64,000 bases of DNA from Sporolactobacillus sp. Y61. Lineage in GTDB: Bacteria; Bacillota; Bacilli; Bacillales; Sporolactobacillaceae. Positions 46,023-60,762 of this stretch are shown here, piece after piece. The DNA lies in assembly GCF_040529185.1 (NCBI RefSeq), contig NZ_CP159510.1:124001-188000 (forward strand), written 5' to 3'. The first letter of the stretch is position 1; each line of letters begins with the position of its first letter. The position numbers were made by a program, and so were the translations under genes. Below the pieces are notes generated by a model. The model searched no databases. It saw only the letters and a list, made by a program, of their open reading frames with translations, and was not told the DNA's origin.

Positions 46023-47392
46023 TTATTGATGATACTCTGTCCCACCGGCCTGATTGCCTTCGTTTTCGTCCTGAAGGGAAGAGTTATAGGTATTTTTTAT
46101 TAGAAACCGCTTACATTTATCTGCTTTAATCATCCGCTCTTTAAGTGAAGAGCTGACCTGCAGGTTGTTTCGTACCGGGTAGTCAACCATGACATCCGTT
46201 GAACCGGCCTCCCGCAGCAAGTGAAAGGTCTCGCGGGCAATCACCAGCTCTTCATCAGTCGGAATCACCAGAACGGCCGGTTCCGATGCCTCTGACTGGA
46301 TAATTGGCCCGTTCTGTTCATTTTTTTCCGAATCAAGATAAATATGCAGCCCTTTCAGCTTATCGCAAACCTTTTTTCGTAAAAAAGGAGAATGTTCTCC
46401 GATACCGGCCGTAAACACAAGCGCATCCAGTTTTCCAAGTTCTGATTTGTAGCGTTCAATAAATGAACAAATTCTCCTGGTGAACATCTCGATAGCCAGA
46501 ATGGACCGTTTGTCACCTTTATTTGCGTATGCAAGGACGTCTCGAAAATCGTTAGAGACACCTGACACGCCCATGATCCCTGATTTCCGGTTAATCACCT
46601 CTTCTGTCTCATCGACTGTCAAATGCAATTTCCGCTGCAAATAGGTCAGGATGGTCGGATCAATATCTCCTGATCGCGTCCCCATCATCAGTCCCGCGGT
46701 CGGTGTAAATCCCATCGATGTGTCGATGGATTTCCCCGGTCGATACAGCAAATACTTGAACCGTTACCGAGATGACAGGTAATGATTTTCAGTTCGGTGA
46801 TCTTTCTCCCCAGAATTTTTGCTGCTTCTTGGGCAACATATTCGTGGCTGGTCCCGTGAAAGCCGTATTTTCTGATTTTATATTTTTCATAATACTCGTA
46901 CGGGATCGGATACATATAGTTTTCTGCCGGCATCGTCTGATGGAACGACGTATCAAATACCGCAACCTGAATGGCCTGCGGCAGCGCCTCGGAAAAGAGC
47001 CTGATTCCTGCTGCATTCACCGGATTGTGCATCGGCGCAAGATCGCTTAGCCTGTCAATCGTCTGCAGCACATACTGATCGACCCGAACCGGATGTTTGA
47101 AGATTTCGCCCCCGTGTGCAATCCGGTGCCCGACACCTTTAATTTCATCGAGTGAATGCACAACATGGAGATTAAGCAAAAGATTCAGTAAATGATCTAC
47201 TGCCTTCTCATGAGAAGTGACAGCGAGCGCTCCACTTGCCCTGAAGTTTTTAAAGTTCATCCTGAACGCCGCATTTGGGTTCCCCAGGCGCTCATAGGCT
47301 CCACTGAGGATCAGATGTTCAGAAGGCATGTCAAAGAGTTTGTATTTCAGCGAAGAACTTCCTGAATTAATCGCCAACAGTTTGTCACTCAT
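46023..47392 (-). pseudogene. ackA: Acetate kinase gene with one frameshift
   Basis: Acetate kinase (acetyl-phosphate + ADP to acetate + ATP) is encoded in two overlapping frames, 46688-47392 and 46023-46751. The first has LLAINSGSSSLKYKLF, GHRIAHGGE and TCHLGNGSSICCIDRG; the second continues GKSIDTSMGFTPTAGLMMGT and TAGIGEHSPFLRKKV. The break is at a GGGGAAATCC run at about 46733-46739, where one base seems missing. All motifs are otherwise present, so it is either a recent pseudogene, a sequencing slip or a programmed shift. The second frame also carries about 50 residues beyond the usual C-terminus (RNNLQVSSSLKERM...). Confidence 0.85.
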
Positions 47393-48056
47393 TCTTTTAT
47401 CCCTTTCCTGATTTGGCTTTTTCTAACCGTCACCGTCCGGAATCGTCTGATTTTCTGCTTTTCGCCCTTCTTATCTCCTGTTATGTTATTTTACGGTTGG
47501 TCGGGGCATCTGCACACCACATTGCAAAGAATTTCGATACGAACGTTCAGTTATCCTGCCGGCCCCGCCCTTTTTATTTTTCCGGTCCGTTCTTTTGTTA
47601 ATTGATCTCCTTGTCCTGATGGCCCGTTTATCCTGTCAGAAAGCCATTTTATCAGTATGAAGGACCCATTTCCGTAAAACAGAATATTTTTCGACATGTG
47701 CCTGTTATCCTGACCCTGACCCGCTGCAGCAGAAAGAAAGGACCCGGGAAGGTAAGCAGAACCCGCAGACTCGTGGAACCCTTATCGAAAAAGATAATAG
47801 AGCGATAAATAGAATGAAACTTCAATCAGTGGAGGTTTTGGGGCGCACAGGACGCCCTTATTTTTAGCCTGCGCGCATTCCCGCGGATTGTCGTTGCCCA
47901 TCAGGCGTCTGCGGGCCTGGGCCTGTTCGTTTGTCCTCTTGACCCTGAGGGGCACTGCCCGTTCATGCGGTAAATAAAATTTTAACTGACGTCATCAGCC
48001 TGCAGTACGATTTAAAGATCCTGCCAGGTCTATTCTATTTTTCAGATTTTTTGTCT
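47393..48056. other. Gene-free stretch between ackA and the DedA-like gene
   Basis: About 660 bp with no convincing gene. It should hold the divergent promoters of ackA and the DedA-like gene, but I cannot place them. The plus-strand hairpin at 47839-47866 is listed separately. Confidence 0.45.
47839..47866 (+). terminator. Small hairpin with T-rich tail
   Basis: GGGGCG-CACAGGA-CGCCC followed by TTATTTTT. It has the form of a weak intrinsic terminator, although no gene clearly ends upstream of it on the plus strand. Confidence 0.4.
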
Positions 48057-48854
48057 ATGATAGAATATGTAATCAATAAAACAGATGACAGCAGAAGGAA
48101 GGGAACTGCTATTCGCAGGGGACAAAAAGGACCGCTTATATTTAATCTTATCGTTTTTCTGCTGATTACGGTCGGCATTATCTGGCTGAGCTGGCTGTAC
48201 GGACCTGCATTGACCAGTCTGGCCGCAAACCCCGGCAAGCTGGAGAGGTTCCTGAATTCGTTCGGCGGGATCAGTATTTTAATATTTATCGGGTTACAGA
48301 TGATTCAGGTAATTATCGCGGTTGTTCCCGGCGAACTTCTGGAAATTGCCGGCGGCTACATATACGGCACCCTCGCCGGATCTCTTTTTTCCATCATCGG
48401 TATCGCACTCGGTTCTGCCGTGAACTTCTTCCTTGGCAGACTGTTTGGCATGTCCCTGCTGCAGCTGTTCATCTCTAAAGAAAAGCTAATAAAAATGAGT
48501 ATCCTGCTGAATGGACAAAAATCGAAATTAGCCATACTGATTCTCTTTTTACTGCCCGGGATCCCGAAGGACATTCTCTGTTATGTCGGCGGACTCCTGC
48601 CCGTCAGGCCGCTTTATTTTCTGAGCGTTTCCGCTGCCGCCAGGATTCCCGCGCTTCTTATCAGCTGTTATGTCGGTGCAAACCTGCGCAAGGAAAATTT
48701 TCTGCTTGCGGCCATCGTCACAGGTTCGTCAATCATTATTATTGTTCTTGCTTTTCTCCTGAAAAAGCGGATCACGGCACTTTTGCACCGGCATCATCAG
48801 TCAGAGGAAAAAGACAAATATCCTGATCTTCCCCGGGCGATTCACCGAAAATGA
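48057..48854 (+). CDS. TVP38/TMEM64 (DedA-like) membrane protein
   Basis: About 265 residues with six or so hydrophobic segments and the SNARE-associated/VTT domain features: IAVVPGELLEIAGGYIYGTL, GSAVNFFLGRLFG and LLPGIPKDILCYVGGL. Such proteins act as lipid scramblases or transporters in the inner membrane. ATG at 48057 has only a weak ribosome site; TTG at 48051 is the alternative. A basic cytoplasmic tail with HRHHQ ends the protein. Confidence 0.85.
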   Translation: MIEYVINKTDDSRRKGTAIRRGQKGPLIFNLIVFLLITVGIIWLSWLYGPALTSLAANPGKLERFLNSFGGISILIFIGLQMIQVIIAVVPGELLEIAGGYIYGTLAGSLFSIIGIALGSAVNFFLGRLFGMSLLQLFISKEKLIKMSILLNGQKSKLAILILFLLPGIPKDILCYVGGLLPVRPLYFLSVSAAARIPALLISCYVGANLRKENFLLAAIVTGSSIIIIVLAFLLKKRITALLHRHHQSEEKDKYPDLPRAIHRK

Positions 48855-49044
48855 TCAAAGAGGGTATCTCAAAAGTCAGCTTTATGACAATGATATACCC
48901 TCTCTTTAAATGTGGCTCTGTTTATCTGTCTGTTATTTTCGCCAGGTGTTTGACTTTCGGCGGGCGCACCTTTATCCTTCAAGCCTTCACGTCCGTCCCC
49001 TCGCTTGCGCGGCCAAAAATGAGTGCTTCTTAAGATAAAAAAGG

Positions 49045-49085
49045 AGTAGGGCACCGAAAAACCTCAGTTTTTCAGTGCCCTGCTC
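49045..49085. terminator. Bidirectional terminator after gatB
   Basis: GGGCACCGAAAAAC-CTCA-GTTTTTCAGTGCCC forms a long stem (one mismatch). On the minus strand it is followed by a T-rich tract (TACTCCTTTTTT) and ends the gatCAB operon; on the plus strand by TGCTCTTT. Confidence 0.85.
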
Positions 49086-49098
49086 TTTGTGTCCTTCT

Positions 49099-50538
49099 TT
49101 AAAGCTTTTCAATTTCTCCAAGAATGATCTTATTGACCATCTTCGGATTGGCCTTGCCACGGGACTGTTTCATCACCTGACCGACGAGAAAGCCGAGTGC
49201 ACGATCCTTGCCGTTTTTATAATCAATCATGGATTGTTGATTGGCTGCAAGGATCGGGTCAATCAATTCGTGAAGCGCCTTTTCATCAGAAATCTGAACA
49301 AGCCCTTTGGCTTTAACGATTTCTTCCGGATCGCCGCCTTTTGTAATCAACGTTTTAAAAACTTTCTTGGCAATCTTGCTGGAGATTGTCCCTTTCTCAA
49401 TCAGTTTAACCAGTTTGGCCAGATCTTCCGGCTTCATCGGCACCTGATCGATCGTGATATATTTACTGTTCAGGTAAGCTGAAACGTCACCCATCAGCCA
49501 GTTGGCGACAAGTTTCGGATCAGCGCCTTCATCGATCGCACGCTCAAAGAAGTCAGACATCGTTTTCGCCTGAGTCAGAACCATCGCATCGTATTCAGGA
49601 AGTCCAAGTTCTTCAATATAGCGTTTCCGACGGGCATCCGGCAGCTCAGGGATCTCATCCTGAATCCGTTTGATCCATGCATCATCAATTTTCAGCTTGA
49701 TAATGTCCGGTTCCGGGAAGTAACGGTAATCGTCCGAGCCTTCCTTGCCACGCATCAGCGTCGTTGTCTTCGTGGCATCGTTATAGCGGCGGGTTTCCTG
49801 TTCCACTTTACCGCCGGAAAGCAGGATTTTCTCCTGACGCCGTTCTTCATAGGAGAGTCCTTTTTCTACAAAGGCAAAGGAGTTGATGTTCTTCAGCTCT
49901 GTTTTCGTACCGAACGTGGTCTGACCGTACGGACGGATGGAGAGGTTGGCATCACAGCGCAGCGATCCTTCCTCCATCTTCACATCGGAGACGCCAATAT
50001 ACTGCATAATGGCCTTCAGCTGATCAAGATAAGCATAAGCTTCCTGCGGCGAACGCATATCTGCTTCAGATACAATCTCGATCAGCGGTGTACCGACACG
50101 GTTGAAATCGACAAGCGAGCCGGAGCCGTCTTCCAGGTGACTCAGTTTCCCGGCGTCTTCCTCCAGATGGAGGCGGTGCACGCCGATCTTTTTCGGCTTT
50201 CCATCGACTTCAATTTCGATATAGCCGTTTCTGCCGATCGGCTGGTCGAATTGGGAAATCTGATAGGCCTTCGGATTGTCCGGATAGAAGTAATTCTTCC
50301 GATCGAATTTGGTCTCGCGGGAGATGTCGCAGTTTAAGGCGAGTGCCGCTTTAATGGCATAGTCTACGGCCTCTCTGTTCAGAATCGGCAGGACACCGGG
50401 GTGCCCCAGACAGATCGGACAGGTATGTGTATTCGGCGGTGCGCCAAATTCATTGGCACAACCGCAAAAGGCTTTCGTTTTTGTTTTCAGTTCAACATGG
50501 ACTTCGAGGCCGATTATCGTTTCAAAATTGCTGCTCAT
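49099..50538 (-). CDS. gatB: Aspartyl/glutamyl-tRNA amidotransferase subunit B
   Basis: A 479-residue kinase/tRNA-binding subunit of the GatCAB complex, which converts Glu-tRNA(Gln) (and Asp-tRNA(Asn)) to the amide. It opens [20 protein letters not shown], has the zinc-binding Cys in CGCANEF and CPICLGHPG, and ends with the YqeY-like helical tail ([16 protein letters not shown]). The ATG overlaps the gatA stop (ATGA), indicating translational coupling. Confidence 0.97.
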   Translation of the reverse strand: MSSNFETIIGLEVHVELKTKTKAFCGCANEFGAPPNTHTCPICLGHPGVLPILNREAVDYAIKAALALNCDISRETKFDRKNYFYPDNPKAYQISQFDQPIGRNGYIEIEVDGKPKKIGVHRLHLEEDAGKLSHLEDGSGSLVDFNRVGTPLIEIVSEADMRSPQEAYAYLDQLKAIMQYIGVSDVKMEEGSLRCDANLSIRPYGQTTFGTKTELKNINSFAFVEKGLSYEERRQEKILLSGGKVEQETRRYNDATKTTTLMRGKEGSDDYRYFPEPDIIKLKIDDAWIKRIQDEIPELPDARRKRYIEELGLPEYDAMVLTQAKTMSDFFERAIDEGADPKLVANWLMGDVSAYLNSKYITIDQVPMKPEDLAKLVKLIEKGTISSKIAKKVFKTLITKGGDPEEIVKAKGLVQISDEKALHELIDPILAANQQSMIDYKNGKDRALGFLVGQVMKQSRGKANPKMVNKIILGEIEKL

Positions 50539-51998
50539 CAGTCATTCGCCCCTTTGAATGCCGGCTCCAGTTTAAACCCGGCAGTCTGTTCATAAGCATG
50601 TGCCGCGCGGTAAAGTGTTTTTTCACCAAACGGCCGGGCAATCATCTGCAATCCGACAGGCAGTCCATCCGCAAGTCCGCACGGAAGACTGATCGCCGGT
50701 ACGCCGGCAAGATTGACAGGTATCGTCAGAATATCATTGGCGTACATGGTCAGCGGATCATCAATAATCTCACCAATTTTGAAAGCCGTCGTCGGTGTCG
50801 TCGGGCCGACGATGATATCGTGATCTTCAAGAACTTTTTCAAAATCCTGTTTGATCAGCGTACGTACCTGCTGTGCTTTTTTATAATACGCGTCGTAATA
50901 GCCGGAACTTAAAGCAAAGGTTCCAAGCATGATCCGGCGTTTCACTTCGTCACCGAATCCTTCACTTCTCGACTTTTTATACATCTCGATCAGATCATCG
51001 GAATCCGCACGTACCCCGTAGCGGACCCCGTCAAAACGGGCGAGGTTCGCCGAGGCTTCCGATGACGCAATCAGGTAATAAGCCGGCACCGCATATTTGG
51101 TATGCGGCAGCGAAACTTCTTCACAGACCGCGCCAAGCGCTTCAAGCTGACGGACGGCCGCCTTAATTTTGTCCTTGACCGGCTCGCTGACGCCTTCGCC
51201 CAGATATTCTTTTGGGACTGCCACGCGCAGGCCTTTAATGTCACCCGTCAGCGCATCTGCATAATGCGGCACCGGGATATTCGCACTCGTCGAATCCCAC
51301 GGATCGAGTCCGGATATGGCCTCGAGCAAGTAGGCGTTGTCTTCAACGGTCCGGGTAATCGGTCCGATCTGGTCAAGAGAGGAGGCAAAGGCCACCAGTC
51401 CGTAACGGGAAACGCGGCCATAGGTCGGTTTCATCCCGACAACACCGCAGAAGGCCGATGGCTGGCGGATGGATCCGCCTGTGTCGGATCCAAGAGAGAA
51501 GAGGACTTCCCCGACTGCGACGGAGGCTGCGGAACCCCCGCTTGATCCACCGGGAACCCGCTCAAGATCCCATGGATTATGTGTGATCGCCATGCCTGAA
51601 TTTTCTGTTGAGGACCCCATCGCGAACTCGTCCATATTCAGCTTGCCGGCCACGATCCCTTTCTGATCAGAGATCTTTTTAACCACTGTGGCATCGTAGA
51701 TGGGATCATAGTTTTCAAGAATATGGCTCGCACACGTGGTTTTCAGCCCTTTGGTCACGATATTATCCTTGAGGCCGATCGGCATGCCGAAAAGCAGCGT
51801 ATCGGAAGGAGTCCCTCCCTCATCTATCTTTCCTGCTGCCTTTCTGGCTGCTTCTTCGTTTAAAGTCAGAAAAGCTTTGATTTTATCATCGACTTCATTA
51901 ATGCGTGAGAATGCTTCATCAACGAGATCGGATGCCTTAATTTCCTTTTTATGTATCTTTTCTTTAAGAGACACAAGGCCTTCTTCAAAAAGTGGCAT
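50538..51998 (-). CDS. gatA: Aspartyl/glutamyl-tRNA amidotransferase subunit A
   Basis: A 486-residue amidase-signature enzyme that releases ammonia from glutamine in the GatCAB complex. The Ser-Ser-Lys triad is present: Lys in [10 protein letters not shown], and the two Ser in the [16 protein letters not shown] and [14 protein letters not shown] signature. AAGGAGGAAAACGG precedes ATG at 51996-51998. Middle gene of gatCAB. Confidence 0.97.
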   Translation of the reverse strand: MPLFEEGLVSLKEKIHKKEIKASDLVDEAFSRINEVDDKIKAFLTLNEEAARKAAGKIDEGGTPSDTLLFGMPIGLKDNIVTKGLKTTCASHILENYDPIYDATVVKKISDQKGIVAGKLNMDEFAMGSSTENSGMAITHNPWDLERVPGGSSGGSAASVAVGEVLFSLGSDTGGSIRQPSAFCGVVGMKPTYGRVSRYGLVAFASSLDQIGPITRTVEDNAYLLEAISGLDPWDSTSANIPVPHYADALTGDIKGLRVAVPKEYLGEGVSEPVKDKIKAAVRQLEALGAVCEEVSLPHTKYAVPAYYLIASSEASANLARFDGVRYGVRADSDDLIEMYKKSRSEGFGDEVKRRIMLGTFALSSGYYDAYYKKAQQVRTLIKQDFEKVLEDHDIIVGPTTPTTAFKIGEIIDDPLTMYANDILTIPVNLAGVPAISLPCGLADGLPVGLQMIARPFGEKTLYRAAHAYEQTAGFKLEPAFKGAND

Positions 51999-52024
51999 CT
52001 TCCGTTTTCCTCCTTCTGTATCGC

Positions 52025-52321
52025 TCAGTCTGCTTCCATAATCTGCGGTACTTTAATCTGTCCGTCTTCCTGGACAGGGGCGTTCTTGAGCGCTTCCTCT
52101 CTTGGCAGAGACGGGACAACGACATCGTCACGCATCACATTATGCATATCGAGCACGTGCGTTGTTGGTTCAACACCCTCGGTATCGAGTTCATTCAGCT
52201 GTTCAGCAAAACCGATAATATCATCGAGCTGTGTCGTAAACGTGCTGATTTCCTCATCATTAAAAGAAAGCCGTGCCAGGTTAGCGACATATTTCACTTG
52301 TTCTTCAGAAATCCGGCTCAT
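52025..52321 (-). CDS. gatC: Aspartyl/glutamyl-tRNA amidotransferase subunit C
   Basis: A 98-residue stabilising subunit of GatCAB with the standard opening [20 protein letters not shown] and the conserved [21 protein letters not shown] at 52319-52321 is preceded by GGAGGTGATTTT, a strong ribosome site. The open frame reaching 52396 would include a GC-rich hairpin and is rejected. Confidence 0.95.
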   Translation of the reverse strand: MSRISEEQVKYVANLARLSFNDEEISTFTTQLDDIIGFAEQLNELDTEGVEPTTHVLDMHNVMRDDVVVPSLPREEALKNAPVQEDGQIKVPQIMEAD

Positions 52322-52345
52322 AAAATCACCTCCGTCAAAAAGTTG

Positions 52346-52381
52346 GCCCGGGGGCGCGTCCAGCGTTCCGCGGGCCCCCGA
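52346..52381 (-). terminator. GC-rich hairpin upstream of gatC
   Basis: On the minus strand CGGGGGCCCGCGG...GCGCCCCCGGGCC folds into a strong stem, followed after AA by CTTTTT. It lies just before the gatC ribosome site and could be an attenuator or the end of an upstream transcript. The T-run is offset, so the assignment is tentative. Confidence 0.4.
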
Positions 52382-52556
52382 CAATGCCTCTATCATACCA
52401 AATTAGAGGGTTATGATGCAATGACAGCGCCGATCAATCCGCCGCCTGTTTTTGTGGCCTGCAGAACCTTTTTATCATCAATCCGGCGGAAGAAACCCCC
52501 GCTGATTGAAGCTTCACTTTATGAGAACATCATCGCGATCCTGATGACGCGCGGGG

Positions 52557-53762
52557 TCAGTTATTATAAACAGAGACATAGGCATCATCCATGTCAGGTG
52601 TCCTTTCAATCAATGCTTCCTGCACATCGCCTGTTGTCAGATAAATGTGTACACTGACCGTGCGGGGAAAACGGAAACGCGTGTTGAGCACAGAGGCAAT
52701 ATAGTTGGTAAAGCCGATGATTTCCGTCTTGTCCCGGAACTTATCCAGATTGACGGTCAACGTAAGATCCTGAAGCTTTTTATCCCGATAAAAACCTTTA
52801 CCGATCACATCTACATAATCCGGATAATAACTCTTGATGTCATCTACAAAGACGTTAAACTTGTCCAGGTCGGCTTTATATTTTGATGAAGCCTGACTGG
52901 AAGGAAACAGGACGTGGTCCTCATTTACATTGGTCCATTTATTAATGGATGAGGACCCCTGTGGAATTTCAGTATGGGCAAAGAAGTCTCCGGAAACAAG
53001 TGAATCCGGGGCCGCCGTCATATAAAGTGCGAGAAAAATCGGTACCTTTTCCAGACCTTCGACACTACGGATGCGCTGAATAATCTGCGGCGCATGGGCT
53101 TTTCCCCACACCTGCACGTCGGAGGCTTTCAAAGGGACATTGACATTATGAATCATCTTCTTATTGTCCATAATTTTATCGGCATAGACCGAATTAAGCG
53201 AAATGGCGATAGATACCCCGCTGAGTGTATATTTCCCACCGGACCCCTTTTTCAGATAATCCTGTTCCAGAACATAGTTGATCATTTTCGGACTGTTCCT
53301 GGACTGCTCTACTTTGTTTTTTCCCTTTCCGAGCGCCGGATTGAGACCTGGCAGAGGTTTGATCTTTTTTCCCTGATCATTCAGTTTCCGGGGTTCCTGA
53401 CCGCGCCGGTAAAGTATACCGTTAATATCGTCTTCTTTCAGATACTGCCCGCTTTGAAAGACGTAATCATCCGGGCTGAAAACGTCTTTTGACATCTGCA
53501 TTAAACCCGTTTCCAGCTGGTCGCTGTCCGCCTGATTCTTAGCTCCGTACTGGATATAACCACGTACTCGGTCATTGCCGAGCGGGCGAAGTGAGGTATA
53601 TTCTTTATCGCTTGCTCCCGGAACGAGCTGAGCGGTCTTCGTTTTTCCGTTTTTCTGATCAACCACTTTACTTTGATCACTGCCGCCAAATCCGCAGCCG
53701 GCTACGACCAGCTGTATGCTGATCAGGACGGATAAGACGGCTGCTGCTTTTTTGCCTTTCAT
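52557..53762 (-). CDS. camS: CamS-family lipoprotein (YerH)
   Basis: A 401-residue exported lipoprotein. The N-terminal signal peptide ends in the lipobox VAGC (Cys near residue 22), followed by a polar linker. The body (DDYVFQSGQYLKEDDINGIL, IPIFLALY-like, FFAHTEIPQGSSSINKW) is the CamS/YerH family named for sex-pheromone-like peptides released from its signal sequence in Gram-positives. Position after ligA matches Bacillus yerH. It acts outside the membrane; its cellular function is unclear. Confidence 0.92.
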   Translation of the reverse strand: MKGKKAAAVLSVLISIQLVVAGCGFGGSDQSKVVDQKNGKTKTAQLVPGASDKEYTSLRPLGNDRVRGYIQYGAKNQADSDQLETGLMQMSKDVFSPDDYVFQSGQYLKEDDINGILYRRGQEPRKLNDQGKKIKPLPGLNPALGKGKNKVEQSRNSPKMINYVLEQDYLKKGSGGKYTLSGVSIAISLNSVYADKIMDNKKMIHNVNVPLKASDVQVWGKAHAPQIIQRIRSVEGLEKVPIFLALYMTAAPDSLVSGDFFAHTEIPQGSSSINKWTNVNEDHVLFPSSQASSKYKADLDKFNVFVDDIKSYYPDYVDVIGKGFYRDKKLQDLTLTVNLDKFRDKTEIIGFTNYIASVLNTRFRFPRTVSVHIYLTTGDVQEALIERTPDMDDAYVSVYNN

Positions 53763-53779
53763 CCGGATACCTCCTCAGT

Positions 53780-58032
<4,253 letters not shown>

Positions 58033-58068
58033 TTTTTCCAAAAAACCACATCCTAATATATAAGTCTC

Positions 58069-58392
58069 TCAATGATTTTTATCGTTTAGCCGTTTGAGGG
58101 TCATCTGATAACCGTCATTACCAAAATTTATGCAGCGTTTGACACGGGAAATGGTTGCTGTGCTGGCGCCGGTATCCTCTTCAATGCGATGATAGGTCAG
58201 ACCGGCCATCAGCATTCGCGCCACTTCCAGCCGCTGTGAAAGCGACTGAATCTCGCCCATGGTGCATAAATCATCGAAAAAACGGTAGCATTCCTCACGG
58301 TCTTTTAAGGTCAGAATAGCATCAAACAGCTGATCCAGTGTTTTACCTCTCAATTTATCGATCTGCACATTGTCCATTCCTTTCAGGTTCAC
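58069..58392 (-). CDS. yerC: TrpR-like protein YerC/YecD
   Basis: A 107-residue TrpR-superfamily DNA-binding protein. LTLKDREECYRFFDDLCTMG leads into the helix-turn-helix LTYHRIEEDTGASTATISRV. The family is found next to pcrA in Bacilli. Regulatory targets are not known from sequence. ATG at 58390 is uncertain; the family often starts nearer MQIDKLRGK-type sequence a few residues in. Confidence 0.9.
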   Translation of the reverse strand: MNLKGMDNVQIDKLRGKTLDQLFDAILTLKDREECYRFFDDLCTMGEIQSLSQRLEVARMLMAGLTYHRIEEDTGASTATISRVKRCINFGNDGYQMTLKRLNDKNH

Positions 58393-58430
58393 TAAATATT
58401 CAGTGAGAATGATTCATCTTCACTGCTCAC

Positions 58431-60140
58431 TTATTCGGGCTCCACGAGGCTTCTGCGCATGACATCATACAGCCCCTTGGGTGTCAGCCGGATATAGGGC
58501 AGATGGGTGGAAGACAGGAACAGCAGGCTGAAATATGGATTGCCGGCTCCGCAGCCAAAGCGGCGCAGTACCTGCTCAAACTGCCCCGCATCATGCATGA
58601 GCCGCTCCATTGGCTCCTCGGACATGCATCCGAGAAGCGGCAGACTGAGTTCCGCAAGCACCCTTCCGCCCTCGGCAATGACGAGGCCGCCTCCAATCTC
58701 CTTCAGCCTTCTGAAAGCTGTGATCATATCGCTTTTATTTCTGCCCATCAGCAACAGGTCTCCTGTAGCCGTGAAACTGCCGGCAAAGCCGGACAGGCGC
58801 GCCGCAAAGCCGCGCAGATACGTATTGCGGATCCAGGTGCCCTTTTTATCTAAAAGTGTCAGGTACAATACAGAGTCCGGGAGCTGTTTTCCAGGCTCCA
58901 GTTCAAAGGATCTTGTGATCACATCATTAACCATGTCGATGCCGGTCCGCGTCGATGCCTGAAGGCTGTCTGTATCAGGCGATGCCGTAATCTCCAGCGG
59001 CGTAAGATCCTCAGTGAGGTCATATCCGGAGAAGGCGTCTGCAACCATTTTGTTGTGGCGCCGCACCCAGCGTCCCTTGGCAAGTACCGAAACCGGTCGC
59101 GGATCAAGTGAATCATTCAGAAAATTGATATTTGCGATCCGTCCCGGCGCAATATGCCCGATCCGGTCGCCAAGATGATAGTGAGAAGCGATATTGGCGG
59201 AAACCATCATATAGGCGTCTGCGGGCGTGATGCCCGCTTCAAGTGCAATCTGAATCAGCTGATCGCACACGCCTTTCTTTAAAAAGCCGGGGGTTGCCCC
59301 GTCAAGGGTCATCGTTACATGATCAAAAGATCTCACGCCTTTTTTTAACAACGTGCGAAGAATCTCCGGTAAATCCGGGCGGATCGGTGAATAACGCAGC
59401 GAGACCATATAGCCCAGCTTCAGACGCGCCAGCGCTTCATCTCCGGTCATCGCTTCGTGGTCACCATCGGCCCCGAACAGTTTCAGCCGGGTCAGTGTCC
59501 GCTCGGAAGCCCCGGGCAGATGGGACTCAATCGGCTTTCTTAAATGCTTGGTCGCACGCATCCACGAGAGCATCTGATCATCACCATGAACGACACGCGG
59601 CCAGCCTGTCAGTTCTCCGCCCTGCACCACGCGCGGGTGGTGCAGCCAGCGGTAAATACGCTCATCAGTAAAAGGAGAGTGATAAACCTCCGATTGCGGA
59701 TCATACCGGCACCACCAGTAGAAGGTCTCCGGCAGCCGTTCCAGTTTTTCGATAATCTGAAAGGCCTTTTCATCTGTGAGACTTCTGACCAGAAGCGCAT
59801 TGTCACAGATTAATGCGGTCGTACCCAGCGGGGCGGCATATTGTGCCAGTGTCTGCGGGTTATACAGCTGCCCGGGGTGGACATGCGGTTCAATATACCC
59901 GGGCACAAGTGTCAGTCCTGAACAATCAATAATCTCTGTCGACTCCGTTTTCACCGGCATGTTATTGCCGACGTAGACGATCCGGTCTCGGTCTGTCCAA
60001 ATATTCGCTTTGATCCAGGTTTTCAGATACGTATTCAGATAAACCGCAGACTGCAGGACTAAGGTCGGCGCTACTGTACCACTGAGGATGGCCGAATGCC
60101 TGCGCATGTCACCTATTGTCCAATACCCGTTCCGATCCAT
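58431..60140 (-). CDS. yerA: Adenine deaminase-like amidohydrolase YerA
   Basis: A 569-residue member of the amidohydrolase superfamily close to adenine deaminase and to Bacillus YerA. The metal motif is LTLVPGYIEPHVHPGQ, and the middle metal-binding segment SFDHVTMTLDG and the helical C-terminal cap (GCMSEEPMERLMHDAGQF) are present. YerA proteins lack some adenine deaminase residues, so deaminase activity is not assured. It is the first gene of the yerA-yerC-pcrA-ligA block on the minus strand. Confidence 0.9.
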   Translation of the reverse strand: MDRNGYWTIGDMRRHSAILSGTVAPTLVLQSAVYLNTYLKTWIKANIWTDRDRIVYVGNNMPVKTESTEIIDCSGLTLVPGYIEPHVHPGQLYNPQTLAQYAAPLGTTALICDNALLVRSLTDEKAFQIIEKLERLPETFYWWCRYDPQSEVYHSPFTDERIYRWLHHPRVVQGGELTGWPRVVHGDDQMLSWMRATKHLRKPIESHLPGASERTLTRLKLFGADGDHEAMTGDEALARLKLGYMVSLRYSPIRPDLPEILRTLLKKGVRSFDHVTMTLDGATPGFLKKGVCDQLIQIALEAGITPADAYMMVSANIASHYHLGDRIGHIAPGRIANINFLNDSLDPRPVSVLAKGRWVRRHNKMVADAFSGYDLTEDLTPLEITASPDTDSLQASTRTGIDMVNDVITRSFELEPGKQLPDSVLYLTLLDKKGTWIRNTYLRGFAARLSGFAGSFTATGDLLLMGRNKSDMITAFRRLKEIGGGLVIAEGGRVLAELSLPLLGCMSEEPMERLMHDAGQFEQVLRRFGCGAGNPYFSLLFLSSTHLPYIRLTPKGLYDVMRRSLVEPE

Positions 60141-60415
60141 ACTGCACTCCCTCTGAACGATTGTCGCACACTAATCCGTAAAAGCATTTCATTTATCATT
60201 TTACATCAAATAAAAGATCATTGGAAACCGCGCTTTTTGCGATATTGATTTTTTTATCACGCCAATCTGAGTGGCGCAACTTTTCCAGATGGTCAAAGGT
60301 TTGCCTTCTGATTCGATGGGATTTTTTCAATGATCCACCCAATCAACCCATCTTGCAGGGGCTTTCATCTCACTTACTTGTCATAAGCGGTTTTATACTG
60401 AGAGCAAAAAGTAAA
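60141..60415. other. Region between yerA and the palindrome series
   Basis: About 275 bp of A+T-rich DNA with no convincing gene. It should contain the yerA promoter, which I cannot place. A degenerate ATAAGCGGTTTTATA at 60383 may be a further, decayed palindrome half. Confidence 0.4.
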
Positions 60416-60605
60416 ATAAGCGGAGATTTTCCGGTTAGGAGGCAGAACGGCACGCTTTTCGGGAGGGATATAAGCGGAATTTTTCCGCTTATGCCAGACA
60501 ACAAGCGCCATTTTCCCATTCCTCCAGTCAATAGACGGAATCTCTCCGTCTATTCTAGCTGTTTTTAAATTGAATGACTTAAGTAACCGGAAGTTTTCCG
60601 TCTAT
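60416..60605. repeat. Series of four spaced 23-bp palindromes
   Basis: Four related palindromes occur at 60416-60438, 60470-60492, 60531-60553 and 60583-60605. Their cores are AAGCGGAGATTTTCCGGTTA, AAGCGGAATTTTTCCGCTTA, AGACGGAATCTCTCCGTCTA and AACCGGAAGTTTTCCGTCTA. Consensus: ATARRCGGAANTTTTCCGYYTAT. Start-to-start distances are 54, 61 and 52 bp. Base changes in one arm are often matched in the other (GC versus AC). They could be operator-like sites, REP-type repeats or a processed hairpin RNA. Confidence 0.85.
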
Positions 60606-60762
60606 TCATCTGATCATGCGCTTAACTCGATCCCCCAACCGATAAGGGCGGACTCCCTCTGTATTTTTCAGCAAACCCGAAACGCCAGGAACAGAGTTAT
60701 TATATAATGAACACAGACGACAAAGATTTTTCTGATCCCGCCTTAAGACATGGAGCTGACTC

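Noticed and set aside
52422..52657. Plus-strand frame in the gatC-camS gap
   Set aside because: It overlaps the camS 3' end, lacks a ribosome site and has no recognisable domain.
60416..60605. CRISPR array
   Set aside because: The repeats are palindromes that vary between copies and their spacing is irregular; there are no cas genes.
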